A stretch of 64,000 nucleotides of DNA from Melioribacteraceae bacterium (GTDB lineage: Bacteria > Bacteroidota > Ignavibacteria > Ignavibacteriales > Melioribacteraceae): assembly GCA_021739765.1 (NCBI GenBank), contig JAIPBD010000018.1, positions 1 through 64,000 on the forward strand, in the 5' to 3' direction. The stretch's first letter is position 1. Each line of letters begins with the position of its first letter. The notes under the pieces were generated by a model. The model was not told where the DNA came from. It saw only the letters and a program-made list of their open reading frames with translations, and ran no database searches. Made by a program: the position numbers and the translations under genes. Below are positions 35,571-44,458 of this stretch, piece by piece.

Positions 35571-37895
35571 TTAATAAACCAATTTCTGCTTCAAAAATTG
35601 CTCGGTTCTAATTACTCCCGAATTTTTAATTTGATTTCCAATTTCAGTGTTATCCTTTTCGCCCCACAACAAAGCGACTAACTTAACCGGATTATCAACA
35701 AAGGAATTATTCGAAATCTCAACATTTATGATTCCCCTCGTTTTTAAAAGTATTCCGCTCTTTTCGTTCATTCCGCAATTAGTAAATTCGCTTCCGGTAA
35801 TTTCAAGAATTCCGCCGATAGTAGATTCATCATATCCGCCTCGATAATAATTAATTACGTCGCTATTTATTTTGCTAAAGCTAGAGCCGGAAATTTTTAC
35901 TACCGCCGCGTTGTAATCGCCCTTATCATCCGTTTCGGCAGCCAAAACAATTCCTTTCTCGAAGTTTACTAATTCTGAGTTCTCGAACATCAAAGTGTCG
36001 GCCATTGAACCCCGGTAAGATTTTAGAACTTGATCGAAATTTTTCAATTGCGAATTAACAACAAATATTTTGTAGTTACTCGACATATTTTTTTCGAGAG
36101 TGGAAAATAAATTTCCGCTGCCCTGCCCGGAAATCAGCAAATGCGAAAGAGTAAGATTAGCAGCCGGATTAATCTCAAAAGCTGATTCATTTCGTTCAAT
36201 ATTAAAATTGAGCGTTGGATTGTTTAATTCATCCTTTGATCGAATCGTCAATTTTTTATCGATTTTTAACGGAGAGTTTAAAGTATAATTTCCGGCTTCC
36301 AATTCAATAACATCACCCGAATTTGCGGAAGCGATTTGGGAGATTAAATCTTCAACATTTCCGACAGATATCAATGCGGGTGTTGTAGCCGGTTGTCTGG
36401 ATTCGAACCAAGAAGCACCAAATTTGTTGTAATCAATTTCAAAATCGCCTTTGTTGAAATTTCCGGAAACCGCACCTATTAAATTATTTTTCTTCCGTTT
36501 ATTACCAAAAATATCTTTTTCGATTTTTCCAAAATCAAATCCCGAATATGTTTGATCTAAACTCTCATTTTCCAATTTGGTAAACGTAAAAAGCCAATCG
36601 TTTATTTTTTGTGGTTCGATATCCGATTGCCTAACTCCATCAAATTTCATAAATGGGGAATCTTGATTATTAATAATATTAGATTTGAATGTTATGCCGT
36701 CTACTTTGTCATAATTTTTAACAGGTGTTTCGTCGGCAACTGAGTTATAAATAATATTGTTTGCAACAATTGTTCTTTCGGGTCGAGCCGAACGAATCTC
36801 GGATGGAGGAAGAACATCCACTTTATCGTTATTCGCACCAACGCTAAATTGCCAGGGCGATTTACAATCAATCCAGGTATTATACGCCACCACAACATCA
36901 GTAACTTGATTATAGCGGTTGAGCGGCGATTTGGGGATTCCGTTCATTATTGCCAAAGGGCTTCTGAACTCAGCTCCTTTAATTTTGTAGAAATAATTAT
37001 TGGTAATCCAATGGCCGGTATTAATCACACGAATTCCTCCGGTGAAATTATTTTCATCTGAACCGATAAAAAAATTGCCGTCAACCGTACAATAATTTCC
37101 GTGCCGCAAAACCAATGAACCTTCGCATCCGTAAAAAATATTATTTCGGAATTCGTTAAAATTTGATTTACTTGAGATTACTTCAACTTCCCCGTTACAT
37201 TTTTCGAATAAATTATCGGCAACCAGCAAATATGAAGGTGTCATCGAAGTTCCGCTGTCCCCGATTTGCAATGTTTCGGCTTTCGGTCCTCCTTTCCTCG
37301 GCCGCGGGCCAAAATGATTTTTAACAATCTTGTGATAATTATAGACGTGTTCGTTACCGCCTAAATTCACTCTTATGGTCGGACCTTGGTTTGATTTTCC
37401 CGCGATATAACAATTGCTGAGTTCATTATGCCTTCCCCAAAATTCCACCCAATGATCTGGATTGTAACGATTCGGTTGGTTAAAATCTAATATCACACAC
37501 TCCTTTACAACGCAATTATTAGCGATGTTGTCTGCATCAATTCTAAATTCGATAAGAGTTTCAGAGGATGAATAACCGTTCCGGAAGAATAATCCCTCCA
37601 CAATTAAAAATGAACCTCCGAGTTTTAAAGATGATTTACCTTCTATAAAAACTTTACCGTTCGTTTCAGCTTTTAGCGTAATTGGTTTTTTCTCGGTTCC
37701 GTTTGCTTCGAAACGAATTTCCAAATCTTTCCAAACTCCGTTCGCCAGAATTATTTCCTGTCCTGGTTCGGCAAGATCGATTGCATCTCTAAGTTCTTGA
37801 TGGTTGTTTACTTTTACATTATTTGTATCGGGGAAATTCTGGCATGAAAAGCAGAGAAAGGTTGCGAACAAAATGGTAACTACACGAATCATCAC
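35571..37895 (-). CDS. Polysaccharide lyase family 6 (alginate/chondroitin lyase-like)
   Basis: A 774-residue right-handed beta-helix lyase. The N-terminus MMIRVVTILFATFLCFSC suggests a lipoprotein, though the lipobox is weak. The PL6 catalytic domain covers ~30-400. K243 (SSKSN) and R264 (LRHGN) are 21 residues apart, exactly the spacing of the catalytic Lys250/Arg271 pair of Pedobacter chondroitinase B, and NEFRNN lies between them. A second beta-helix half (~500-774: FEINPAANLTLSHLLISGQGSG) follows, as in two-domain PL6 enzymes. It cleaves alginate or dermatan-type uronic polymers by beta-elimination. No T9SS tail. It stands alone, with a GntR-like palindrome 53 bases upstream of its start. 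Confidence 0.85.
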   Translation of the reverse strand: MMIRVVTILFATFLCFSCQNFPDTNNVKVNNHQELRDAIDLAEPGQEIILANGVWKDLEIRFEANGTEKKPITLKAETNGKVFIEGKSSLKLGGSFLIVEGLFFRNGYSSSETLIEFRIDADNIANNCVVKECVILDFNQPNRYNPDHWVEFWGRHNELSNCYIAGKSNQGPTIRVNLGGNEHVYNYHKIVKNHFGPRPRKGGPKAETLQIGDSGTSMTPSYLLVADNLFEKCNGEVEVISSKSNFNEFRNNIFYGCEGSLVLRHGNYCTVDGNFFIGSDENNFTGGIRVINTGHWITNNYFYKIKGAEFRSPLAIMNGIPKSPLNRYNQVTDVVVAYNTWIDCKSPWQFSVGANNDKVDVLPPSEIRSARPERTIVANNIIYNSVADETPVKNYDKVDGITFKSNIINNQDSPFMKFDGVRQSDIEPQKINDWLFTFTKLENESLDQTYSGFDFGKIEKDIFGNKRKKNNLIGAVSGNFNKGDFEIDYNKFGASWFESRQPATTPALISVGNVEDLISQIASANSGDVIELEAGNYTLNSPLKIDKKLTIRSKDELNNPTLNFNIERNESAFEINPAANLTLSHLLISGQGSGNLFSTLEKNMSSNYKIFVVNSQLKNFDQVLKSYRGSMADTLMFENSELVNFEKGIVLAAETDDKGDYNAAVVKISGSSFSKINSDVINYYRGGYDESTIGGILEITGSEFTNCGMNEKSGILLKTRGIINVEISNNSFVDNPVKLVALLWGEKDNTEIGNQIKNSGVIRTEQFLKQKLVY

Positions 37896-37947
37896 ATCTC
37901 CTAAAAAAATTTTAAAGGCGTAACAATCTAAAGAATTTCTACTTATT

Positions 37948-37962
37948 TGTCATCAGATGACA
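37948..37962 (-). promoter_or_regulatory. Operator-like palindrome upstream of the PL6 gene
   Basis: TGTCATC-A-GATGACA is a perfect 15-base inverted repeat 53 bases upstream of the lyase start. Its form resembles FadR/GntR-family operators (GT-N-AC core), a family that often controls uronic-acid catabolism. No GntR gene is in the window. Confidence 0.5.
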
Positions 37963-38008
37963 GACATAATACAAGTTGATTTTATAGGTTTTTCGATGTT
38001 TTTACAAA

Positions 38009-38024
38009 TGTGCCTAATTGCACA
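38009..38024 (-). promoter_or_regulatory. Possible CRP/FNR-type site
   Basis: TGTGC-CTAATT-GCACA has the 5-6-5 layout of a CRP-type site and lies about 115 bases upstream of the PL6 start. One site alone is weak evidence. The rest of the 37896-38258 gap shows nothing else I can support. Confidence 0.25.
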
Positions 38025-38258
38025 GACACAAATAGCAAATTTGTCCACTTTTTGTGATTTAGAATGAATTTGCGGAGGGAGTAATTTTAAGATACCGTTT
38101 TGGGTAAATATCAAAATTTAGCGAAAAGTAGATGTTAAGTTGGAATGTAATTTGAAGTTTCGTTTTGGTGATGCTGTTTACTTTCAGTCCGTCCACATGA
38201 CAAATCTCCCTTCTTGATTCTCTACCGTAACGGTTGAACTTTCAGAAATGAGAAAATT

Positions 38259-38606
38259 CTAAGCTTTTTTTCTTTTTGATGATTTAGCTTCGGGATTAAA
38301 CTTGAGACACAATTTTACCCAATATTCCAGTTCTTTAGATTTATCGATCGCTTCGCCATTGACAAGCACAAATCCCTTCATTGGTCTTCCGGTAAATTTC
38401 ATTTCATGGCAGCCGTTTTTAGTTAATGCCGAATCATAATTATGCGGACCAATTCGAGCCATTAAATCGTCTTTTATTATTCCGACACACATTTTATCAT
38501 CTACCATAAAACAGAGACCGCCCATCATTTTTTTCTCTTCATAGCCCGTTTTATTTTCAGCAAGAACTTGCCGGATTCGATCCGCCAAATATTCATTATA
38601 CGCCAT
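38259..38606 (-). CDS. TfoX N-terminal domain protein
   Basis: A 115-residue protein made of one TfoX_N domain: VLAENKTGYEEKKMMGGLCFMVDDKMCVGI, then MARIGPHNYDSAL and FTGRPMKGFVLVNGEAI. Single-domain relatives of the competence regulator TfoX/Sxy are widespread, and their function is unclear. The C-terminal tail is basic (SSKRKKA). A strong GGAGG ribosome site precedes the ATG. It follows the pentapeptide gene after 28 bases, so the two are likely co-transcribed. Confidence 0.85.
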   Translation of the reverse strand: MAYNEYLADRIRQVLAENKTGYEEKKMMGGLCFMVDDKMCVGIIKDDLMARIGPHNYDSALTKNGCHEMKFTGRPMKGFVLVNGEAIDKSKELEYWVKLCLKFNPEAKSSKRKKA

Positions 38607-38634
38607 TCACACCTCCAATAATTCTTCTAAATTT

Positions 38635-39216
38635 TCACTCAATTGTTAAATCGAATTTCCTCAACAAACCAATCAATTCCATTTGGGAAAACATCGTTTT
38701 TTTGATTCGATTAAGCTCGGGATCAATATTAAAGTTAAACGATGATCGAAAATCTGTTTTTTCAAGATTCGTATTTTCGAAAATCGTGCCCTCCAGATTA
38801 CATTTTGAGAATATAGCAGAGTTAAGATTTGTTTCTGTAAAATCAACTTCGTTTATCTCACATTCAGCGAACTCTGTTTTTTCTAAATTCATTTTGAAAA
38901 AAGTGGATAGAACTATTCGACATTTTTCGAATCTGACTGAAAACAGAAACTGGTTGCAGTTTTCGAAATTGAGATCGAACAGTTTGGAATCGGTAAAGAA
39001 ACAATTATTAAACGAAGTTTGATCCAATTTTACCGAGCTAAAATCGCACAACTCAAATACACAATCAACGAAATTTATATCGGTCAAATCCGAGTTAGAA
39101 AAATTACAGTCAATAAATTTACAATCTTCGTATTCACCCAAAACGAGGGTGTTTTTAGAGAAATCCTTTTTATGAAATGATTTGTTTTCGAAGAATTCTT
39201 TTTCCAATATTTCCAC
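38635..39216 (-). CDS. Pentapeptide-repeat protein
   Basis: A 193-residue protein with A(D/N)LxX-type repeats from ~30 to ~165: CNFSNSDLTDINFVDCVFELCDF, ETNLNSAIFSKCNLEGTIFENTNLEKTDF. Such proteins fold into a right-handed quadrilateral helix; some mimic DNA and protect gyrase. This one resembles the short YjbI/McbG-like group only in general form. The frame can start at GTG 39216, but no good ribosome site precedes it. An 8-base inverted repeat (CACCGATT/AATCGGTG, 39214-39243) overlaps that start, so a start further in is possible. Confidence 0.8.
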   Translation of the reverse strand: MEILEKEFFENKSFHKKDFSKNTLVLGEYEDCKFIDCNFSNSDLTDINFVDCVFELCDFSSVKLDQTSFNNCFFTDSKLFDLNFENCNQFLFSVRFEKCRIVLSTFFKMNLEKTEFAECEINEVDFTETNLNSAIFSKCNLEGTIFENTNLEKTDFRSSFNFNIDPELNRIKKTMFSQMELIGLLRKFDLTIE

Positions 39217-39350
39217 CGATTATAAGTTATTAGTAAATCGGTGTAAAATAATACAATTTTACTAAATCACTCGGCATAAGGAATACTAAAACAAATCGAC
39301 AGATGAACAAAAAATTTTATCTACATCATCGGTCAATTTAGGCGAGAAAA

Positions 39351-41351
39351 TTATTTTGCGAGAATCATTTTCCGAGATTGCACAAAATTATCGGCTTGGA
39401 GCTGCATGATATATGCTCCGGACGATAATCCTTTCGCGTTAAATTCAAATTCGTAATTGCCGGATTGTTGCAAACCTTTTTGATAAACAGCAACTGCTTT
39501 TCCGATAGAATCAAAAATGGAAATTGTGACTTCACTTGCTCTCGGAATTGAGTATTCTATAACTGTAGTTGGATTAAATGGATTTGGATAATTCTGTTTC
39601 AAATTAAATTCATTCGGCAGCTCCGAAATTTCAGAAACAGCACTTGCAAGATCTTCAGCAATTTCGAATCTGTCAACATTAAAGCCTGAGCCGGAGAGCA
39701 CAAAATATTTAAGCTCCCTTCTTCCCTCCGGAATTTCAAAACTTGTTGACACTTCCCGGAAAGTCAACAAATCGCCTGTACCCGGAACTGTTACCGTTGG
39801 CGAAATATCATCGTCTACTTCATATCTAAATTTTGCTCCACCGTTAACAGATGATACACAAGCTTTAATTACATAATTTGCGGTTTTAGGAACTTGAACC
39901 GTATATTCAAGCCATTCACCGGCCACAATATTCCCGACGTGAAATCCATTATCCGTTCGTCCTTCAATATCAACTCCTTCAGATGGACGGTAAGCGCCCA
40001 ATTTATTTTCCGCTTCAGAATCATGATAAGTCAAACCTTCGCCGCCAAAATCGAAATCTTCCGCTTCAATTGTTGCCGGTACGGAAAATGCCAGACCGTT
40101 AAATGGCAATCGATTCATTGAGATCAATTTGACTTGATGTGGATAAGAATACAATTCTTCTCCCGAACCCAAAACCGAGACAACTCTATAATAATAAGTT
40201 TTGCCGCCCGATAAACCAATATCATCGTAGCTATCATCATTTGCAGGTATTGTCGCTATCGGATCAAAATTTTCGCCGTCCGCACTTCTGTGTATTTTTA
40301 TAGATGTGTTAGTTGTGGAGCGATTATCCCAAGAAAGTTTTATGATACTTCCACCTTCTTGTTCGGTTGCTAAGTTTGTTGGCGCATCGTGATGAGATTT
40401 TGTAAGGATATCTCCTACAACCGGCCACGAACGAGAATCACGATTATAAATTCCAAAATTTCCGTTGTCATCCCACACCTGAAAAGCGATATTATATTTA
40501 AAAGAGGATTCAACGTAAGTAAAATAATGCCGCATTCGTGAATTATAATCGCATGCTTTTACCGCTCCAAATTCACTTACCATAACGGGGATGTTATTCT
40601 GCTCGGACCATTGTGCTATTCCGGCAAACATTGATTGCAAAGCATTTACGTCAGATTGCGTTCCCCAGGTTCCATTCGCTTCCCCGGCAAAATCCCATGG
40701 ATCGTATGAATGAAAATATCCCATAATATAATCGTCTTCGGGAATGGTGGCTTCCATCAAATGTCCCGTGCTGCACCACTCTTTACCACCATAAATTACA
40801 ATTCTGGTCGGATTCGATTGGCGAATAATCGATAAAACTCTTAGGTTAAGATCGCTAATCTGGGCTGTAGACATTCCAAACGGTTCATTTATCATTTCAA
40901 AAAGAAGTTTGTCCGATTTATCCTTAAACCTGTTAGCGACTTGCTCCCAAATACTATCAAATCTGGCTCGTCTTTCCGCATTTGTATAGTTTTGTTTAAG
41001 CCAGTCTTCGTGATGAGCGTTAAGAATAAGATAAAGATCTCTTTGTAAACCCCAGTCAATAACTTGTTCAACAGTTTCAAACCATGATTCATCTATGGTG
41101 TAAGGAGGAGCTTCAAGTGCATGCGACCCCCATTTAACCGGTATTCGGATACATGAATATCCGGCATCTTTATAATCATCAAAATAGTATTCTTGAACCG
41201 GTCCGTTATACCCGTTCTCCATCGTATTTCCGATATTTATTCCCCTGATCATCTCGACGATTGCTTCCTGGGGTGTCAATTGAGCTTTCACATTCGATGA
41301 ACTCATTATCGCAATAAAAGCTATTGTTATGATTTGTAAATATTTTGACAT
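39351..41351 (-). CDS. GH5 endoglucanase with CBM6 and T9SS sorting domain
   Basis: The start at 41351 (MSKYLQIITIAF) gives a clean signal peptide ending VKAQ and an AGGA ribosome site; an in-frame start 19 codons upstream lacks both. The protein is 666 residues. GH5 TIM barrel ~22-330 has RGINIGNTMENG, CIRIPVKW, NAHHEDW, acid/base E156 in MINEP and nucleophile E260 in VSEFGA. An Fn3-like domain (~335-425), a CBM6 (~430-565, IEAEDFDFGGEGLTYHD...GEWLEYTV) and the T9SS tail (~580-666, NYPNPFNPTT) follow. The enzyme should hydrolyse beta-1,4-glucan or related beta-glycans at the cell surface. The downstream gap to TfoX-region genes holds no other supported feature. Confidence 0.9.
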   Translation of the reverse strand: MSKYLQIITIAFIAIMSSSNVKAQLTPQEAIVEMIRGINIGNTMENGYNGPVQEYYFDDYKDAGYSCIRIPVKWGSHALEAPPYTIDESWFETVEQVIDWGLQRDLYLILNAHHEDWLKQNYTNAERRARFDSIWEQVANRFKDKSDKLLFEMINEPFGMSTAQISDLNLRVLSIIRQSNPTRIVIYGGKEWCSTGHLMEATIPEDDYIMGYFHSYDPWDFAGEANGTWGTQSDVNALQSMFAGIAQWSEQNNIPVMVSEFGAVKACDYNSRMRHYFTYVESSFKYNIAFQVWDDNGNFGIYNRDSRSWPVVGDILTKSHHDAPTNLATEQEGGSIIKLSWDNRSTTNTSIKIHRSADGENFDPIATIPANDDSYDDIGLSGGKTYYYRVVSVLGSGEELYSYPHQVKLISMNRLPFNGLAFSVPATIEAEDFDFGGEGLTYHDSEAENKLGAYRPSEGVDIEGRTDNGFHVGNIVAGEWLEYTVQVPKTANYVIKACVSSVNGGAKFRYEVDDDISPTVTVPGTGDLLTFREVSTSFEIPEGRRELKYFVLSGSGFNVDRFEIAEDLASAVSEISELPNEFNLKQNYPNPFNPTTVIEYSIPRASEVTISIFDSIGKAVAVYQKGLQQSGNYEFEFNAKGLSSGAYIMQLQADNFVQSRKMILAK

Positions 41352-41441
41352 GATTAAATCCTGCTTTCCTTTTTTTACAAAGTTCATCCGAAGTATCGGT
41401 TGCTGCAACTTTTTCTTTTCAAGTTAGAAATCCATTTCTCA

Positions 41442-42134
41442 TCATTTAATTAATTCGAAGTTAAGGTAGTCATAATTCATGTTACCGTTAACAGTTGTCG
41501 TTAATTTAAGAACTTGTTTTCCTTTGCTTAATTGAACCGTAGTTAATGAATCCACATAATTCCAATGATGCCAATTCCTCCATTGAATAGAATCCTCAGC
41601 AACGAAAGTAGAAGGCACAAAAATGCTAGGCGCAATCACTTTATCATCAACAGACAAAGAAATATTACCACTCCTGTTCGAAGTAAACATGAGTCCGACT
41701 TTATAGCTCCCGCTTTCCATAACATCAACTGAGTAGTTAACCCATTCGCCAGGTTCAGTCCAACCCAGATAGAGTTTTCCCATTTCGGGTTCAACAAAAT
41801 TAAACGGATTATCATCCACACCATTTGATTTGGTATATGAGATATCAACACTCTCATTTATACGGAATTCGTGAAGGTAAGAACCATCTGCCGGATTGAG
41901 AGCTCCGCTTCCTGAATTGGAAGAATCCGTATCATGATATGCGACACCTTCGCCGCCCAGGTCATAAAGTTCATTTTCAACTTTTCCGGGAATAATTTGA
42001 GGCGATTTTGGCTGCTTCGAATCGATATATGGTTTTCCTGCATAGTTATCATAATATTCATTGCTTGAGCAGGCAGTAAATAAAATGGCTGAGGCAAATA
42101 ATATTGTGGTTAGAATTTTGCGAAATATTTTCAT
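41442..42134 (-). CDS. CBM6-like carbohydrate-binding lipoprotein
   Basis: A 230-residue protein with a lipobox at FTAC (Cys22). The body is one CBM6-type jelly roll: IPGKVENELYDLGGEGVAYHDTD near 50-70, a GWTEPGEWVNYSVDVMESGSYKVGL core near 125-150, and a C-terminal NYDYLNFEL strand. There is no catalytic domain. It starts 90 bases before the GH5 gene on the same strand, so they probably form one unit. A likely job is holding the glycan at the outer membrane. Its upstream region holds the ACTGTTA-N4-TAACAGT site shared with the TonB receptor. Confidence 0.8.
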   Translation of the reverse strand: MKIFRKILTTILFASAILFTACSSNEYYDNYAGKPYIDSKQPKSPQIIPGKVENELYDLGGEGVAYHDTDSSNSGSGALNPADGSYLHEFRINESVDISYTKSNGVDDNPFNFVEPEMGKLYLGWTEPGEWVNYSVDVMESGSYKVGLMFTSNRSGNISLSVDDKVIAPSIFVPSTFVAEDSIQWRNWHHWNYVDSLTTVQLSKGKQVLKLTTTVNGNMNYDYLNFELIK

Positions 42135-42260
42135 TTTGTGGATCCGTTTAGATAGGATGTTTCTTATTTATAATATAATTTGATTTAATAGATTATTCCG
42201 ACAGTAATGTCTATTCAGAATAATAAATTAACAGTTAACATGTTAAAAAATGAGTAAATA

Positions 42261-42278
42261 ACTGTTACAATTAACAGT
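42261..42278. promoter_or_regulatory. Operator-like inverted repeat between regulator and CBM6 gene
   Basis: ACTGTTA (42261-42267), CAAT, TAACAGT (42272-42278). The same half-sites with the same 4-base spacer lie in a longer palindrome at 57328-57359 upstream of the TonB receptor. An extra TAACAGT half-site occurs near 42229. It is 127 bases from the CBM6 start and 185 from the regulator start. Confidence 0.6.
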
Positions 42279-42462
42279 AACATCCATAATTATTTCGGTA
42301 ATGTTTATTATTTTATTGACCACTACTCTCTAATAATTCCAGTGTGGAATATTAATTACTGCAGAATTCTCTATCTTTAAAGGAATATTGAGTCTTAGTA
42401 AATCTGAAACCAAAACTGATTAAATATTTGCTCAACTTATTGGAAGAACTTTTTGGGAAAAT

Positions 42463-43728
42463 ATGTTAAGTAAAGAAGAAAAATTTCAATTATTAAATGA
42501 TATTGTTGAGAATCCGGAATTCAAAACAACAAAAACATTTAATAAACTTCTAACATATCTGGTTGAATCAACCATCAACGATGTAAAAATCAAAGAATAT
42601 TCTATTGCCCAGGAAGTATTCGAGAAAGATCCCGATTTTAATCCGGCGGAAGATTCATCTGTCCGGGTTTATATCAGCAACCTTCGCAAGAAACTAGAAA
42701 ACTACTACAATGACATCGGGAAGGACTCAAAATATCAAATTGTAATTCCGAAAGGTAAATATGAAGTCGAATTTCAAAATGCGAAACATTCTGAAAGAAG
42801 TACAAATTATGTTAAAATTGGTTATAAACATTTAATTACTTATTTATCTCTCGCCGTAATTATAGTAATTCTCTCTGTCTTATTGTTGAAATCACATTTT
42901 TATGTTGCAGCCGGTGAACAAAGTATTAAAGAAAGCAAAATTTGGAGCGATATTTTAACTTCCGAAAATCAGGTTGAAGTTGTTGTTGGCGATGATCTAT
43001 TTTTTCTGGAAGAACCAATAGTTAAAGACACAACTCTCGAAAATATTAATGATAACGAGATAATTGTTAGAAGACATTATGTTAATACAAACGAAGAATT
43101 TGAGATATACAAAGAAAACCACAAATATAATGATCGAATAATAAAAAATCGGCTGACGTATACATTCTTCTCATTAATAAGCGTTACCTCGTTGCCGTCA
43201 ATTTCTTTATTATTTGATTCTCGGGATGATTTTCACCTTCAGTATTCTTCAAATTTACATGTCAATGAAATTTTAAAAAACAATATCGTTTTTATCGGAT
43301 CATTTAGAACATTATATTCTCTGGAGCAAGTTTTATCGGATGGCAAGATTAAATTTAAAGTTCGATACGCAAAATCAACAATTGATGTTTTCGATAATGA
43401 TTCTACTTATCATTTTGAAGTGGTTGGAGAACCCGATTTAGAACACGTTGATTATTGTCTCGTCAGAAAAATTCCCGGGCCAAATGATAATAAAATTATT
43501 TTATTCCTTTCGTTTTCGGAAGCCGCAATGGATGCAGCGATTTCTTCGATGTCAGACTTAGAAGGATTGGAAAAAATCGAAAAATTATTCGAATCGCGTT
43601 ATAATGAAATGCCCGAATATTTTGATATCATCTTTAAGAGTTCCGGTTTCGAAAGAACCGCATTCAAAACAAGCATCGCCTATTTTGACAAAATTGAACC
43701 GGACTCAATTTCACTTTGGGGGAATTAA
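42463..43728 (+). CDS. Transmembrane one-component winged-helix regulator
   Basis: A 421-residue protein. Residues ~10-105 form a winged-helix DNA-binding domain with the signature LLTYLVE...IKEYSIAQEVFEKDPDFNP...DSSVRVYISNLRKKLENYY...IVIPKGKYEVEF. This class is seen in Acidobacteria and Ignavibacteria next to TonB-receptor loci. One membrane span lies at ~123-143. The remaining ~275 residues would be periplasmic and match no domain I know; they may sense a glycan breakdown product. It is the only plus-strand gene in the glycan locus and is divergent from the CBM6/GH5 unit, with the shared operator between them. CadC/ToxR-like direct signalling is likely. Confidence 0.75.
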   Translation: MLSKEEKFQLLNDIVENPEFKTTKTFNKLLTYLVESTINDVKIKEYSIAQEVFEKDPDFNPAEDSSVRVYISNLRKKLENYYNDIGKDSKYQIVIPKGKYEVEFQNAKHSERSTNYVKIGYKHLITYLSLAVIIVILSVLLLKSHFYVAAGEQSIKESKIWSDILTSENQVEVVVGDDLFFLEEPIVKDTTLENINDNEIIVRRHYVNTNEEFEIYKENHKYNDRIIKNRLTYTFFSLISVTSLPSISLLFDSRDDFHLQYSSNLHVNEILKNNIVFIGSFRTLYSLEQVLSDGKIKFKVRYAKSTIDVFDNDSTYHFEVVGEPDLEHVDYCLVRKIPGPNDNKIILFLSFSEAAMDAAISSMSDLEGLEKIEKLFESRYNEMPEYFDIIFKSSGFERTAFKTSIAYFDKIEPDSISLWGN

Positions 43729-43791
43729 TAATAGGTCGGTCCCCTATTCAAAAAACTCTCTAAATTTGATTTAACGAATAATCCTATTGAG

Positions 43792-44427
43792 TTAATTTTT
43801 GAATGAAAATGTTTTGGAAATTAGCGAATCTGAACTTCCCCCGACAAAAATCACAAACTCTCCATCTTCAACTTTTCTCTCCATATTAACATCATAAAAC
43901 CATAATTTTTCGTAAGTAATTTTCAAATCTAGAAGGAAGTTTAAAATCAACTCCTGCGGAAATCACTAACTTTCCGGCTGGCCACGTACGGTAAAATGTT
44001 TAACACAACCAATAACATGTTTATCATCAATTTTATAGTTATGTCATTGTGAACCGCGGCAAGCTACTCCATTAGAAATTGCTGGAATACCTTTTCGTGT
44101 TTCTTATTTCAAATACTTTTGAACTGCTTTATAAAACTTCGGATATTCGCCGGCATTAATTTGGGTATCATATTGCAACGCGCCGATTCCATTTTGAACT
44201 TGCGTTAGTGTTAAAACGATTAAGTAATCTGTCGGCAAATCCATAATCTCTGACAGATTGGGCCATAAATTTAATTTGGCCATTTTTCCTTCGAGAGTCA
44301 TCCGACCCAATAAATCACTAATTCTAATCTCTTTTGGATTACTGGAATTTTTGTAGGGAGGAATATCTTGAGACTTTACCCCAAGAATTGTGAATATTAC
44401 AATTATTGGTAATGTGTAAGAACTTTG
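43792..44427 (-). pseudogene. GH3 beta-glucosidase remnant with internal deletion
   Basis: Minus-strand reading gives a signal-peptide-like stretch without a start codon (PIIVIFTILGVKSQ) and a GH3 N-terminus (DLLGRMTLEGKMAKLNL, GIGALQYDTQINAGEYPKFY). After an in-frame TAA come ETRKGIPAIS and, past a second stop, HVIGCVKHFTVRGQPE. The sequence then jumps after further stops to a GH3 C-terminal Fn3-like end (LWFYDVNMERKVEDGEFVIFVGGSS) ending at 43792. Most of the catalytic barrel and the whole second domain, roughly 500 residues, are missing. It lies directly downstream of an intact GH3. Confidence 0.8.
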
Positions 44428-44458
44428 TTATTTACTATTTTAAGACTATTTAATTTAT

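Noticed and set aside
41352-41408. Longer N-terminus of the GH5 gene
   Set aside because: The extra 19 residues would precede the signal peptide and break its N-terminal position; the start at 41351 has a better ribosome site.
44104-44310. 68-residue stand-alone protein
   Set aside because: It is part of the GH3 remnant; flanking sequence continues the GH3 reading on both sides past stops.
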